Assembly (NCBI GenBank): GCA_002168075.1
Contig: NHCE01000002.1
Span: forward strand, 1 to 64,000
Source of the DNA: Rhizobiales bacterium TMED25
GTDB lineage: Bacteria > Pseudomonadota > Alphaproteobacteria > Rhizobiales > TMED25
Direction of reading: 5' to 3'
Length of the DNA: 64,000 nucleotides
The notes under the pieces were generated by a model that saw only the letters and a program-made list of their open reading frames with translations, ran no database searches and was not told the DNA's origin. Shown piece after piece: positions 37,629 through 46,698 of the stretch (positions are counted from its first letter, which is position 1; every line of letters begins with the position of its first letter). Position numbers and translations under genes: made by a program.

Positions 37629-38384
37629 TCATATGGATTGTATAATTTTGATAAACTCATCAGAGTCTAACGATGCACCTCCAACTAGAGCCCCATTAAC
37701 GTTATCTATTGATAAAATATCTCTCGAATTATCAGCATTCACTGAACCACCATATATTACATTGGGAGGATTATTATCAAAAATTTTGCTATCATTTAAA
37801 AAACTGATTATATGTTTGTGCATAATTTCTATATCCTCAAGATGCGCCGATTTTCCGGTACCAATTGCCCAAATAGGTTCATAAGCAATTACTGTATTAT
37901 TAATATTCGCAGATGTGGGAATTGACTTCAATAACTGATTGGATACATAATCTAATTGTTTTCCTTGCATTCTACTTTTAGCGTCTTCGCCAACACAAAT
38001 TATACTAGTGAGATTATTTTTATGAGTAGCCTCAGCTTTCTTACTTATTAAAATTGATGACTCATCTTTTGTATTTCTTACCTCAGAGTGACCTAAGATG
38101 ACAAAATTACAGCCAAGATCTTTTATCATCTCAGGTGATATAGATCCAGTATAGGCACCTCGGTTAACTTGATGGCAATCTTGTGACCCAATAAAAAGAT
38201 CAGAACTTACTGCAATATTCACAAAATCTGAAATCAAAGTATAAGGTGGAAATATTATTACATTACTATTTTGATTATTATTTCCTAAAAAATTGACTAA
38301 CTTTTCAATTTCTATTTTAGAACCTCTTAATCCATTCATTTTCCAATTTCCTGCAATAATTGGTTTATCCGGATGATACTGCAT
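37629..38384 (-). CDS. tpiA: Triosephosphate isomerase
   Basis: 251-residue TIM barrel interconverting dihydroxyacetone phosphate and glyceraldehyde 3-phosphate. Substrate Lys is in GNWKMN (residues 12-17), the electrophilic His is H99 in ILGHSE, and the base Glu is in AYEPIWAIGTG; YGGSV and GGASL close the phosphate site. One small departure is GHSEVR where the family usually has GHSERR. It is divergent from ppiD across 119 bases. Confidence 0.96.
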   Translation of the reverse strand: MQYHPDKPIIAGNWKMNGLRGSKIEIEKLVNFLGNNNQNSNVIIFPPYTLISDFVNIAVSSDLFIGSQDCHQVNRGAYTGSISPEMIKDLGCNFVILGHSEVRNTKDESSILISKKAEATHKNNLTSIICVGEDAKSRMQGKQLDYVSNQLLKSIPTSANINNTVIAYEPIWAIGTGKSAHLEDIEIMHKHIISFLNDSKIFDNNPPNVIYGGSVNADNSRDILSIDNVNGALVGGASLDSDEFIKIIQSI

Positions 38385-38503
38385 TGAGGTCCTTCAAATT
38401 AAATATCTAAGTGTAACTAAATTCAAATAATAATAGAATTTTTTTATATATTACCTTATATTAGCGACATTAACAAACAAGGATTTATTGTAGGTAAAAT
38501 TAT

Positions 38504-40375
38504 ATGTTAAATACATTAAGAAAATCAGTAACTGGACCATTTGTAAAAATATTAATAGGTGTGTTAATATTAAGTTTTGCCGTTTGGGGCATTCAAGATA
38601 TTTTTGGTAATTATAAAAAAACTGTAGCCATTGAAATAGATGATTATGAAATTAGCATAGATGATCTTGTGATAGAGTATAACAATCAAATCTCAACTAT
38701 TAGCTCCCAACTAAATAAACAAATTTCCCTAAAAGAGTCTCTAGATCTCGGTATTAATGAGATAGCTCTAGAAAACTTAATTAGAAAATTGGTATTACAA
38801 ATTGAAATTAATAAATTAAAGCTGGGAATTTCTGATGATTTTATAGCTGAAAAAATAATTAACGATGAGTTATTTCAATCCAATGGAAATTTCAACAAGG
38901 CGAGATATGAGCAGTTATTATCCTACGCGGGCTTTGATGATGAGAGTTTTTTACAAAGTGAGATAAATAGTAATAAACAAAATCAACTTTTTAATCTAAT
39001 TGCTGGCACTACTCACATACCAATAGCGCTCCATCAAATTATAAATGATTTTAATAATACTAAAAGAATAATTGAGTATACCAAGATACCAAAATCTAAA
39101 ATACTAGTTAAGACCCCTTCTGAAAGAGAATTAAAGGAGTTCTATGAGAAATTCCAAAAAGGCTATCGCAAATCTGAAACAAGAGATTTTGATGCAATTA
39201 TAATTAACCCAAATTCACTGAAGGAAAAAATAGAAATATCATCTCTTCAAGTTGAGAATTATTTTGATGAAAATAAGGACTCTTTTTCGATTGAAGAAAA
39301 TAGAGACCTCTATCAATTCTTTTTTGATGATCTAATAACGGCAAATAAGTTTCATGAAGCTTCAAAAGAAACAGGCTTAAAGCAAATTATATCAGAATTC
39401 GGTATAAATATGGTTGATAGCCACCTTGGAATAATTAGCAAGGAGCTAATTTTAGACGAGGAAGTGGCTAATATTGCATTCTTACAACCAATTAACACTG
39501 TAAGTCAGCCAATAGACGGCATGCTCGGTATTTCTGTGATATACGTAGATGAGATATACGATGCAACAACTCCTTCATTAGACGATGTTTATGAAACTAT
39601 TTTTGATGAACTCTCTCTGCAGGAAGCAACGAATTTAATGGATGAGTTATATTTTGAAATAGAAGAACAATTTTTAGATGGTCAAAGTCTATATGATGTA
39701 GCGCAAACTTTTGATCTTGGAATCAGTACTTTTGAAAAGATAGATATCAATGGTATTGATATAAATAACAATGAAATTGGTTCTATAAAGAATGAAAAAT
39801 TATTAGAAAAACTATTTACCACAAACTTGGATGACTATATTGAAGTCACAGAGACCGATGATAGCTTTATATGGATCAAATTAAATTCTATAAATGAACC
39901 TTACATAAAAACTTTCAAAAATGTACGTAATTTTGTTACAAAAGATATGATAGATAAGAGGAAAAATGAAAAAGAGACTGAAATAGTTAATCTTCTGAAA
40001 GATAGGCTTGAAAAAGATTTAGAGGTAACTTCTGTTCTCTCAGAATATGAAACTTCAATCCAGTCTACTGAGCCATTCAGCAGAAATAACCCCATTAAAG
40101 AGTTTACAGATGAATTTAATGATAGAATTTTAAGCTCTGATCTGGGTGGTGTTATTGTTGGTAAATCAAATGAAGATATTTTAGTGGGAAAAGTTGTAGA
40201 AATAATTCCAAATAAAGATAACCTTATATCAAGAGATGCCAAATTTAATGATAATATTAATATGCAATTCAAAAATGACTTATTTGAGCAGTTTCTAATA
40301 TCTATTGAAAAAAATTATGACGTAAAAATCTATCAGGAAAATATTAATAGATTGTTCAATAATCAAAATCTGTAA
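38504..40375 (+). CDS. ppiD: SurA_N/PpiD-type periplasmic folding chaperone
   Basis: 623 residues: a short cytoplasmic N-terminus, one membrane anchor (about 15-32) and a large periplasmic part. The N-terminal chaperone domain (about 35-180) is SurA_N-like. The parvulin-like region around residues 260-350 (RDLYQFFFDD...SHLGIISKE) is degenerate and lacks the usual catalytic His pattern, as in E. coli PpiD, so chaperone and not isomerase activity is expected. It probably assists proteins leaving SecYEG. It heads the run toward trpE, which starts six bases after its stop. Confidence 0.88.
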   Translation: MLNTLRKSVTGPFVKILIGVLILSFAVWGIQDIFGNYKKTVAIEIDDYEISIDDLVIEYNNQISTISSQLNKQISLKESLDLGINEIALENLIRKLVLQIEINKLKLGISDDFIAEKIINDELFQSNGNFNKARYEQLLSYAGFDDESFLQSEINSNKQNQLFNLIAGTTHIPIALHQIINDFNNTKRIIEYTKIPKSKILVKTPSERELKEFYEKFQKGYRKSETRDFDAIIINPNSLKEKIEISSLQVENYFDENKDSFSIEENRDLYQFFFDDLITANKFHEASKETGLKQIISEFGINMVDSHLGIISKELILDEEVANIAFLQPINTVSQPIDGMLGISVIYVDEIYDATTPSLDDVYETIFDELSLQEATNLMDELYFEIEEQFLDGQSLYDVAQTFDLGISTFEKIDINGIDINNNEIGSIKNEKLLEKLFTTNLDDYIEVTETDDSFIWIKLNSINEPYIKTFKNVRNFVTKDMIDKRKNEKETEIVNLLKDRLEKDLEVTSVLSEYETSIQSTEPFSRNNPIKEFTDEFNDRILSSDLGGVIVGKSNEDILVGKVVEIIPNKDNLISRDAKFNDNINMQFKNDLFEQFLISIEKNYDVKIYQENINRLFNNQNL

Positions 40376-40381
40376 TTAAAT

Positions 40382-41863
40382 ATGAGTAGCTCTCAAAAAT
40401 TATATGATAATAAAGTCACACAAGTAATCTGGAAAACAATTGTTTCTGACACAGTAAATCCTGTTTCTATAATGATGAGACTTCCCTCTCATAAAAATAC
40501 TTTTCTATTAGAATCGGTCGAAGGAGGAACAAAGAGGGGCAGATATTCAATTATTGGAATGAAACCAGACTTATGGTGGAAATCAAATAGGAACATTGCA
40601 TATAAAAAAAGTAATGAATATGATGACTACACAACAGAAAATGACAATACTTTTCTTTCTCTACAAAAATTATTAGATGATTCTTATATTGATCTACCAA
40701 AACCATTACCAAGGATGGCAGCAGGAGTTTTTGGATATATTGGATATGATAATATTAAATTAATTGAAAATATTCCTCAAAAATTAAAAAAAGATGAAGT
40801 GTTGCCGGACTCATTATTAATTAGACCATCATTGATTATTATATTTGATAATTTAAAAGATGAATTATCTATAATTTCAACACTAAGGTATGATAACAAT
40901 AAAACATATGATGATATCTTAAATCAATCAAATCAATCAATTCAAGAGATCTTGGATCTTCTATCTCAACCTTTAAGAGATAATTATGAACCCGTGGATC
41001 AACAAAAGGTAGAAATAAAATCCAACACTCCAAAAAATACTTATTTGGATATGGTTGAAAAAGCTAAGAAATATATTTTTGATGGTGATATCTTCCAAGT
41101 TGTACTGAGTCAAAGATTTGAATCAGATTTTCATTTGCCCCCATTCGAACTATATAGATCATTACGCAGAATTAACCCATCACCGTTTTTATTTTACCTT
41201 AATTTTGAAAACTTTTCTGTTGTGGGATCAAGTCCAGAAATTCTAATTAGATTATTTGATGATGAAATTACTGTCAGACCTATAGCCGGTACACGACCGA
41301 GGGGTAAAAATGATATTGAGGATAATAAAAATAAAGAGTCTCTATTATCCGACCCAAAAGAATTAGCAGAACATCTGATGCTTCTTGACCTTGGAAGAAA
41401 TGATGTCGGAAAGGTCTCAAAAAAAGGTAGTGTTGCTGTTACAGACAAATTCTTCATTGAGTTATATAGTCACGTAATGCATATAGTCTCAAATGTAACT
41501 GGTATATTAGATCCCAAGAATAGCGTAATCGATGTATTAAAAGCAGGGTTTCCAGCAGGCACTGTCTCAGGTGCTCCTAAAATAAGAGCTATGGAAATAA
41601 TTGAAGAGCTTGAAATGGACTCAAGAAACATATATGCAGGTTGCGTTGGATATTTTTCAGCACGTGGTGATATGGATACGTGTATTACCTTGAGAACAGC
41701 AATCATAAAAGATAAGAAAATGTATGTTCAAGCTGGCGCTGGTATCGTTGCAGACTCCATTCCAATTAATGAATATAAGGAGTGCAATACAAAGGCAAAA
41801 GCACTATTTAATGCAGCCCAAGCAGCATTAGATCTTAATCTAGAAAAAAGAAATACGAAATGA
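40382..41863 (+). CDS. trpE: Anthranilate synthase component I
   Basis: 493-residue chorismate-using subunit; makes anthranilate with ammonia from TrpG. PIAGTRPRG, LMLLDLGRNDVGKV and GAPKIRAMEIIEE are conserved active-site stretches, and LLESVEGG near residue 38 belongs to the Trp feedback site (LLES motif). The stop overlaps the trpG start by four bases (ATGA). No leader peptide or attenuator fits into the six-base gap after ppiD, so transcription is probably driven from upstream of ppiD. Confidence 0.97.
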   Translation: MSSSQKLYDNKVTQVIWKTIVSDTVNPVSIMMRLPSHKNTFLLESVEGGTKRGRYSIIGMKPDLWWKSNRNIAYKKSNEYDDYTTENDNTFLSLQKLLDDSYIDLPKPLPRMAAGVFGYIGYDNIKLIENIPQKLKKDEVLPDSLLIRPSLIIIFDNLKDELSIISTLRYDNNKTYDDILNQSNQSIQEILDLLSQPLRDNYEPVDQQKVEIKSNTPKNTYLDMVEKAKKYIFDGDIFQVVLSQRFESDFHLPPFELYRSLRRINPSPFLFYLNFENFSVVGSSPEILIRLFDDEITVRPIAGTRPRGKNDIEDNKNKESLLSDPKELAEHLMLLDLGRNDVGKVSKKGSVAVTDKFFIELYSHVMHIVSNVTGILDPKNSVIDVLKAGFPAGTVSGAPKIRAMEIIEELEMDSRNIYAGCVGYFSARGDMDTCITLRTAIIKDKKMYVQAGAGIVADSIPINEYKECNTKAKALFNAAQAALDLNLEKRNTK

Positions 41864-42426
41864 TTCTTATAATTGATAATTATGACAGCTTCACTTATAA
41901 TATAGTTCAATATGTTGGTGAGCTAGGCTTTCAAACAAATGTAGTAAGGAATGATATGATTACTGTTGACGAAGTTGATAAGTCAATTAGTCACATCATC
42001 ATTTCGCCTGGTCCATGTACACCTGATAAAGCAGGAATATCAATTGAACTTATAAAGAAATATTATGATAAAAAACCAATTCTGGGAATATGTCTTGGTC
42101 ATCAATCCATTGCACAAGCATTTGGCTCTGAGATAATACAAGCGTCTTATCCAATGCATGGAAAACTTGATAAAATAAAACATACAAAAAGTTCTATTTT
42201 TAAAAATATTCCAGAGAAATTTGAAGCAACAAGATATCATTCGCTAATAATTAATGAAAATACTCTCTCAGAAGATTTGGTTATCACTTCAAGATCTCTA
42301 ACTGATAACTATATTATGTCTATTCACCATGCTAAGACACCCACTTTTGGAGTACAGTTTCATCCTGAGAGTATTGCAAGTGAATATGGCTATGAAATAT
42401 TAAATAATTTTTTAAATTTAGGATAA
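41860..42426 (+). CDS. trpG: Anthranilate synthase component II (glutamine amidotransferase)
   Basis: 188-residue class I amidotransferase. The oxyanion motif SPGPCTPDKAG is at 49-59, the nucleophile is C78 in GICLGHQ, and the His-Glu pair is in FHPES near residue 168. It supplies ammonia to TrpE; the same subunit could also serve aminodeoxychorismate synthase. It overlaps trpE by four bases and trpD follows 11 bases later. Confidence 0.96.
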   Translation: MILIIDNYDSFTYNIVQYVGELGFQTNVVRNDMITVDEVDKSISHIIISPGPCTPDKAGISIELIKKYYDKKPILGICLGHQSIAQAFGSEIIQASYPMHGKLDKIKHTKSSIFKNIPEKFEATRYHSLIINENTLSEDLVITSRSLTDNYIMSIHHAKTPTFGVQFHPESIASEYGYEILNNFLNLG

Positions 42427-42437
42427 GAGTTAATTAA

Positions 42438-43457
42438 GTGTCACAAATTATTGATTATATTGAAAAAATATCAAGCGAAAGAAATCTTACAGAAGATGAA
42501 AGTTACTATGCTTTTAACTTGATAATGTCAGGCAAATGTTCAGAAGCACAAATTGGGGCCTTCTTACTCGCCTTAAAAACGAGAGGAGAGACATCAAATG
42601 AGATCATTGGAGCTGTTAAGGCTATTAGAGAGAAAATGGTCACTATAGAGACCCCTGATGGAACTATTGATATTGTAGGAACAGGCGGGGATGGACTTAA
42701 AACACTAAATATCTCAACTGCAGCCTCCATTGTGGTTGCGGGTCAAAACATTAAAGTTGCAAAGCATGGAAATAGGTCAGTTTCATCCTTATCTGGAGCT
42801 TCAGATATTTTAAATGAGCTAAATATAAATATTAATCTATCTCCGCAATCAGCTATTAAGTGTCTAAATGAAACAAATATATGCTTCTTATTTGCTCCCC
42901 TCTACCATGATAGCTTTAAGCATGTAGGAAAAATAAGATCAGAAATTAAAACTAGAACAATATTTAATATACTTGGTCCGTTATGTAATCCGGGTAATGT
43001 CAAATTACATTTACTTGGTGTTTATAATAAAAATTGGCTCACGCCAATGATAAAAACCTTACAAAGCTTAGGATCAAAAAGGGCATGGGCAGTCCATAGT
43101 ATGGATGGATTGGATGAAATATCTATTTCTGACAAGACTTTTATCAGCAAGCTTTCTAACAATGAAATTAATGAAACTATTTTAGATTTTAAACATCATA
43201 AAATACAAAAAAAACCCATATCAAGAATTTTGGGTAATGATCCTAAACATAATGCAAAAGAGTTGGTAAAAATATTGAAAGGCGAAAAAAATGCATACAG
43301 AGATATTGTAGTTTTAAATTCTGCAGCTGCATTTGTTGTGTCGCAATTGTGTCAAACAATTAATGAAGGAATTGATATAGCTGAAGAGTCTATCGATAGA
43401 GGCAATGCCTTTGAGGTCCTAAATAAATTAGAAATTCTATCAAATAAATTAAAATAA
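42438..43457 (+). CDS. trpD: Anthranilate phosphoribosyltransferase
   Basis: 339 residues with a GTG start at 42438 preceded by AAGAG. The PRPP site GTGGDGLKTLNISTAASIV and the KHGNRSVSSLSGASD loop are intact, as is FAPLYHDSFKHV for anthranilate. It transfers anthranilate onto PRPP. The stop overlaps the trpC ATG by one base (TAATG), showing tight coupling. Confidence 0.97.
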   Translation: MSQIIDYIEKISSERNLTEDESYYAFNLIMSGKCSEAQIGAFLLALKTRGETSNEIIGAVKAIREKMVTIETPDGTIDIVGTGGDGLKTLNISTAASIVVAGQNIKVAKHGNRSVSSLSGASDILNELNININLSPQSAIKCLNETNICFLFAPLYHDSFKHVGKIRSEIKTRTIFNILGPLCNPGNVKLHLLGVYNKNWLTPMIKTLQSLGSKRAWAVHSMDGLDEISISDKTFISKLSNNEINETILDFKHHKIQKKPISRILGNDPKHNAKELVKILKGEKNAYRDIVVLNSAAAFVVSQLCQTINEGIDIAEESIDRGNAFEVLNKLEILSNKLK

Positions 43458-44248
43458 TGAATTCAATATTACAAAAAATATGGTCCTATAAAAAGGAAGA
43501 AGTTGATTACAAGAAGACTCTTCTCAAGCTTGAGTCTTTGATACAAATTATCAGAGATACATCGATTGAAAAGAGAGATTTCTACAAAGCTATTTATAAT
43601 AAAAATAAGAATAGTGAGATAGCACTTATTTGTGAGATTAAAAAAGCAAGTCCCTCAAGAGGAATAATTAAAGAAAATTTTGATGTTACAAAGATTGCAT
43701 CTGACTATACCGCTGGAGGTGCTACATGCATATCTGTGCTAACTGATTACCCATCATTTAAAGGTAGCGATAACGATCTTAGTGAGGCTCGATTAGCATC
43801 AACATTACCCTTACTAAGAAAAGATTTTTATTTAGATATATACCAAGTATATGAGACAAAGTATTTAGGTGGCGATTGTATACTAATAATTATGGCAATG
43901 CTGGATGATGAAATAGCAAGAAATCTCTATGAAACTGCCAACCATATTGGACTGGATAGCATTTTTGAAGTACATGATGAGCAAGAATATGATAGAGCAC
44001 TCAATTTAAATGCAAAAATAATAGGTATCAACAATCGTAATCTGCATACTTTTGAAACAGATATTATGAATACAATAAAATTATCATCTAAATTTTCAAA
44101 AGATCACATAATAATATCAGAAAGTGGTATATTTAATAAAAAAGAAATAAATATGCTTAATAAATGTGGGGTAAACGCCTACCTCATTGGCGAGAGTATA
44201 ATTAAAAATGATAATATTATCGATTCAACAAAAAAATTAATAGAGTAA
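43457..44248 (+). CDS. trpC: Indole-3-glycerol phosphate synthase
   Basis: 263-residue TIM barrel closing the indole ring. ALICEIKKASPSRGII, SVLTDYPSFKGSDNDL, LLRKDFYLDIYQVYE and NNRNLHTF carry the catalytic Lys, Glu and Asn residues of the family. moaC begins one base after its stop. trpF, trpB and trpA are not in this window; in alphaproteobacteria they are usually a separate unit. Confidence 0.97.
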   Translation: MNSILQKIWSYKKEEVDYKKTLLKLESLIQIIRDTSIEKRDFYKAIYNKNKNSEIALICEIKKASPSRGIIKENFDVTKIASDYTAGGATCISVLTDYPSFKGSDNDLSEARLASTLPLLRKDFYLDIYQVYETKYLGGDCILIIMAMLDDEIARNLYETANHIGLDSIFEVHDEQEYDRALNLNAKIIGINNRNLHTFETDIMNTIKLSSKFSKDHIIISESGIFNKKEINMLNKCGVNAYLIGESIIKNDNIIDSTKKLIE

Positions 44249-44249
44249 A

Positions 44250-44726
44250 ATGAATAAATTAACTCATCTAAATGAAAAAGGTGAAGCTAATATTGTTGAC
44301 ATTAGCACCAAAAAGCCGACTAAAAGATCTGCAACAGCTGAAGGTAAAGTTTCCGTTTCAGAGGCTACACTGAATCTGATTATTTCCAATAATGTTAAGA
44401 AAGGTGACGTGTTGTCAATTGCAAGAATTGCAGGAATAATTTCTGCAAAAAAAACACCTGAACTTATTCCACTTTGTCATAACTTAAACCTTGAGTTTAT
44501 TAAAATAGAATTTGAAATTGATAAAAAAAATAAATGTATAAAGGTCTTGTCTGAATGCCAAACTACCCATAAAACTGGGGTTGAGATGGAGGCTATGATC
44601 TCATGTTCTATTTCATGCTTGACAATATATGATATGGTTAAGTCTGTTGACAAAAATGCGTATATTAATGATATCAAGCTTATATCTAAATCTGGTGGTA
44701 AGTCGGGAAACTATCAAAGAAAATGA
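44250..44726 (+). CDS. moaC: Cyclic pyranopterin monophosphate synthase
   Basis: 158-residue MoaC, second enzyme of molybdenum-cofactor synthesis. LIPLCHNLNLE, the catalytic THKTGVEMEAM segment and the final KSGGKSG are conserved. The Trp and Moco genes are linked in this order in many alphaproteobacteria. moeA overlaps the moaC end by four bases (ATGA). A molybdenum hydroxylase at 11237-13597 would use the cofactor. Confidence 0.97.
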   Translation: MNKLTHLNEKGEANIVDISTKKPTKRSATAEGKVSVSEATLNLIISNNVKKGDVLSIARIAGIISAKKTPELIPLCHNLNLEFIKIEFEIDKKNKCIKVLSECQTTHKTGVEMEAMISCSISCLTIYDMVKSVDKNAYINDIKLISKSGGKSGNYQRK

Positions 44727-45910
44727 CATTACTAAATCTCCAAAAAGCAATATATTTAAGTATTAGGGATATATCACAAAAGAATTCAGTAAATCTTAAA
44801 CTAGAGGAATGTCTAAATCGTATTTTATCCGAGAATTTAATATCAAAAAAAAATTCGCCACCACATGATGTTTCAGCCATGGATGGCTATGCTATTAATA
44901 TTAAAAGCTTAGACGATACATCCTCTTCCTTGAAAGTGGTAGGAGTGATTGCAGCTGGAAAGAAATATACAAAAACCGTTAAGATTGGCGAAGCTGTCAG
45001 AATATTTACAGGTTCTGAAATGCCGAAAGGGGCTAACACAGTCGTAATTCAAGAAAATGTTAAAAAAAAAGATAACACAATAATAGTTGAAAATATTCCT
45101 AGAAAGTTTCAAAATATACGGAAAAAAGGCTTTGATTTTCGAATAAACAGTATACTACTCAAAAAAGGAACCAGACTTACTCCCAAACATATCGCTCTCT
45201 CGGCAGCAATGAATTATCGTAAATTACCGGTAATTGAGAGACCCTCAGTCGCAATAATCTCTACAGGTTCAGAGCTCGTTGAACCTGGTAGTCTACAAGC
45301 AAAAAATAATATTATTTGCTCAAGTAATTACGGTATTAAGACATACATAGAATCTCTTGGGGGGGTTGCAACTGATTTTGGAATAGTCCCAGATGAAATA
45401 AATTCTATAAAAAAGAAGATTATGTCACTAAATAAATTTGACGTTATAGTGACCATTGGAGGAGCGAGTGTTGGAGACTACGATCTGGTTAAAAAAAGTA
45501 TTGAGAAAGACCTAAATTTAAAATTCTGGAAAATAGCGATGAGGCCCGGAAAACCATTGATTTTTGGTTATGTTAAGAATTCTTGTCTGCTCGGCCTTCC
45601 AGGTAATCCAGTATCTGCGCTAGTATGCTGTCAATTATTTTTAAAACCAATGATTAATAAATTTCTTAATTTAACTCAAAATAAAGTACACTATCATGAA
45701 GCAAGGCTAGAGATAGACCTAAACGAAAATGATGAAAGGGAAGATTATCTTCGTGCTTCATATAAAAATGGTTTTGTAACTCCAAATAAGAATCAAGACT
45801 CTTCCTCCCTGAGCACCCTTGCGCAGTCGAATGCTTTTATTGTAAGAAAACCTTTTGATCGCGCAAAGAAAAAAGGTGATTTAGTAAAAATATTAAAAAT
45901 TGATCTTTAA
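44723..45910 (+). CDS. moeA: Molybdopterin molybdenumtransferase
   Basis: 395-residue MoeA, which inserts molybdate into adenylated molybdopterin. PPHDVSAMDGYAI near the N-terminus, FTGSEMPKGANTVVIQE, TIGGASVGDYDLV and MRPGKPLIFG...LGLPGNPVSA are the family landmarks. The C-terminal beta domain is complete. lexA follows after an 88-base gap that carries its own operator and promoter. Confidence 0.96.
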   Translation: MTLLNLQKAIYLSIRDISQKNSVNLKLEECLNRILSENLISKKNSPPHDVSAMDGYAINIKSLDDTSSSLKVVGVIAAGKKYTKTVKIGEAVRIFTGSEMPKGANTVVIQENVKKKDNTIIVENIPRKFQNIRKKGFDFRINSILLKKGTRLTPKHIALSAAMNYRKLPVIERPSVAIISTGSELVEPGSLQAKNNIICSSNYGIKTYIESLGGVATDFGIVPDEINSIKKKIMSLNKFDVIVTIGGASVGDYDLVKKSIEKDLNLKFWKIAMRPGKPLIFGYVKNSCLLGLPGNPVSALVCCQLFLKPMINKFLNLTQNKVHYHEARLEIDLNENDEREDYLRASYKNGFVTPNKNQDSSSLSTLAQSNAFIVRKPFDRAKKKGDLVKILKIDL

Positions 45911-45934
45911 TTTCAAGATTTATTAACTTTATTC

Positions 45935-45968
45935 TTGTAGAACATAGAAAGAACATGTATATATGTTC
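45935..45968 (+). promoter_or_regulatory. LexA operator and promoter of lexA
   Basis: GAAC at 45940-45943 and GAAC at 45951-45954 are separated by seven bases, the reverse complement of the alphaproteobacterial LexA box GTTC-N7-GTTC. A third half site, GTTC at 45965-45968, makes an inverted repeat with the second (arms GAACAT/ATGTTC). The box lies between a weak -35 TTGTAG (45935-45940) and -10 TATATA (45958-45963) that are 17 bases apart, so bound LexA would block the polymerase and autoregulate lexA. Confidence 0.75.
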
Positions 45969-45998
45969 TTGTTTTGTGCATTTAAATAGGAGTAAGTA

Positions 45999-46679
45999 AT
46001 GTTAACAGAAAAACAGCATGAACTTTTAAAATATATTTATCAGAGAGTTACAGAAAATGGAATTTCACCTTCTTATGATGAAATGAAGTTAGCTGTTAAC
46101 CTTCATTCAAAATCTGGGATTCATAGGCTAGTTAATGCTCTTGAGGAGCGGGGGTATATCAGAAGGCTTCCAAATAGAGCTAGAGCTCTGGAAATTATAA
46201 AACATCCATTTGCTAACCAAAGCAATGAACTTGCAAAAAAAATAGAGATCGAGAAAACACAAAGCTTTACAAATGAAAATCGAAAGTCATCTTTTGTAGA
46301 AGTGCCCATTATGGGCAGAATTGCTGCTGGATCTCCAATTGCTGCAATCCAAGAAAAAATTGACAATCTTCACCTCCCAAAAGATATGCTCGGTAATAAT
46401 CACGAGCATTATGCACTTAAAATTAGAGGTGACTCAATGATTGACTCAGGAATCTTCGATGGTGATACTGTTGTTGTTAAAAGATGCGAAACTGCAAATA
46501 ATGGTGATATTATTGTTGCATTGATTGATAACGAAGAAGCAACTTTAAAACGTTTTCGTAAAAAAGGCCAAAGTATAGCACTTGAGCCATCAAACCAAAA
46601 TTACGAAACCAAAATCTACTCATCTGATAGAGTAAAAATTCAAGGATGCCTTGTAAGTTTAATTAGAAGCTACCATTGA
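45999..46679 (+). CDS. lexA: LexA repressor
   Basis: 226-residue SOS repressor. The N-terminal winged helix (about 1-65) begins LTEKQHELLKYI with the recognition part SKSGIHRLVNALEERGYI. Self-cleavage is predicted between A110 and G111 in GRIAAGSP; the catalytic dyad is S146 in RGDSMID and K184 in TLKRF. A GGAG ribosome site precedes the ATG. The operator just upstream indicates autoregulation. In many alphaproteobacteria comEC lies between lexA and gltX; here gltX starts 19 bases after the stop. Confidence 0.97.
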   Translation: MLTEKQHELLKYIYQRVTENGISPSYDEMKLAVNLHSKSGIHRLVNALEERGYIRRLPNRARALEIIKHPFANQSNELAKKIEIEKTQSFTNENRKSSFVEVPIMGRIAAGSPIAAIQEKIDNLHLPKDMLGNNHEHYALKIRGDSMIDSGIFDGDTVVVKRCETANNGDIIVALIDNEEATLKRFRKKGQSIALEPSNQNYETKIYSSDRVKIQGCLVSLIRSYH

Positions 46680-46698
46680 ATGAATTTGGTCTCTATTT

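Noticed and set aside
39901..40272. 123-residue minus-strand frame opposite ppiD
   Set aside because: Ser/Leu-rich antisense frame with no start signal, inside a well-defined gene.
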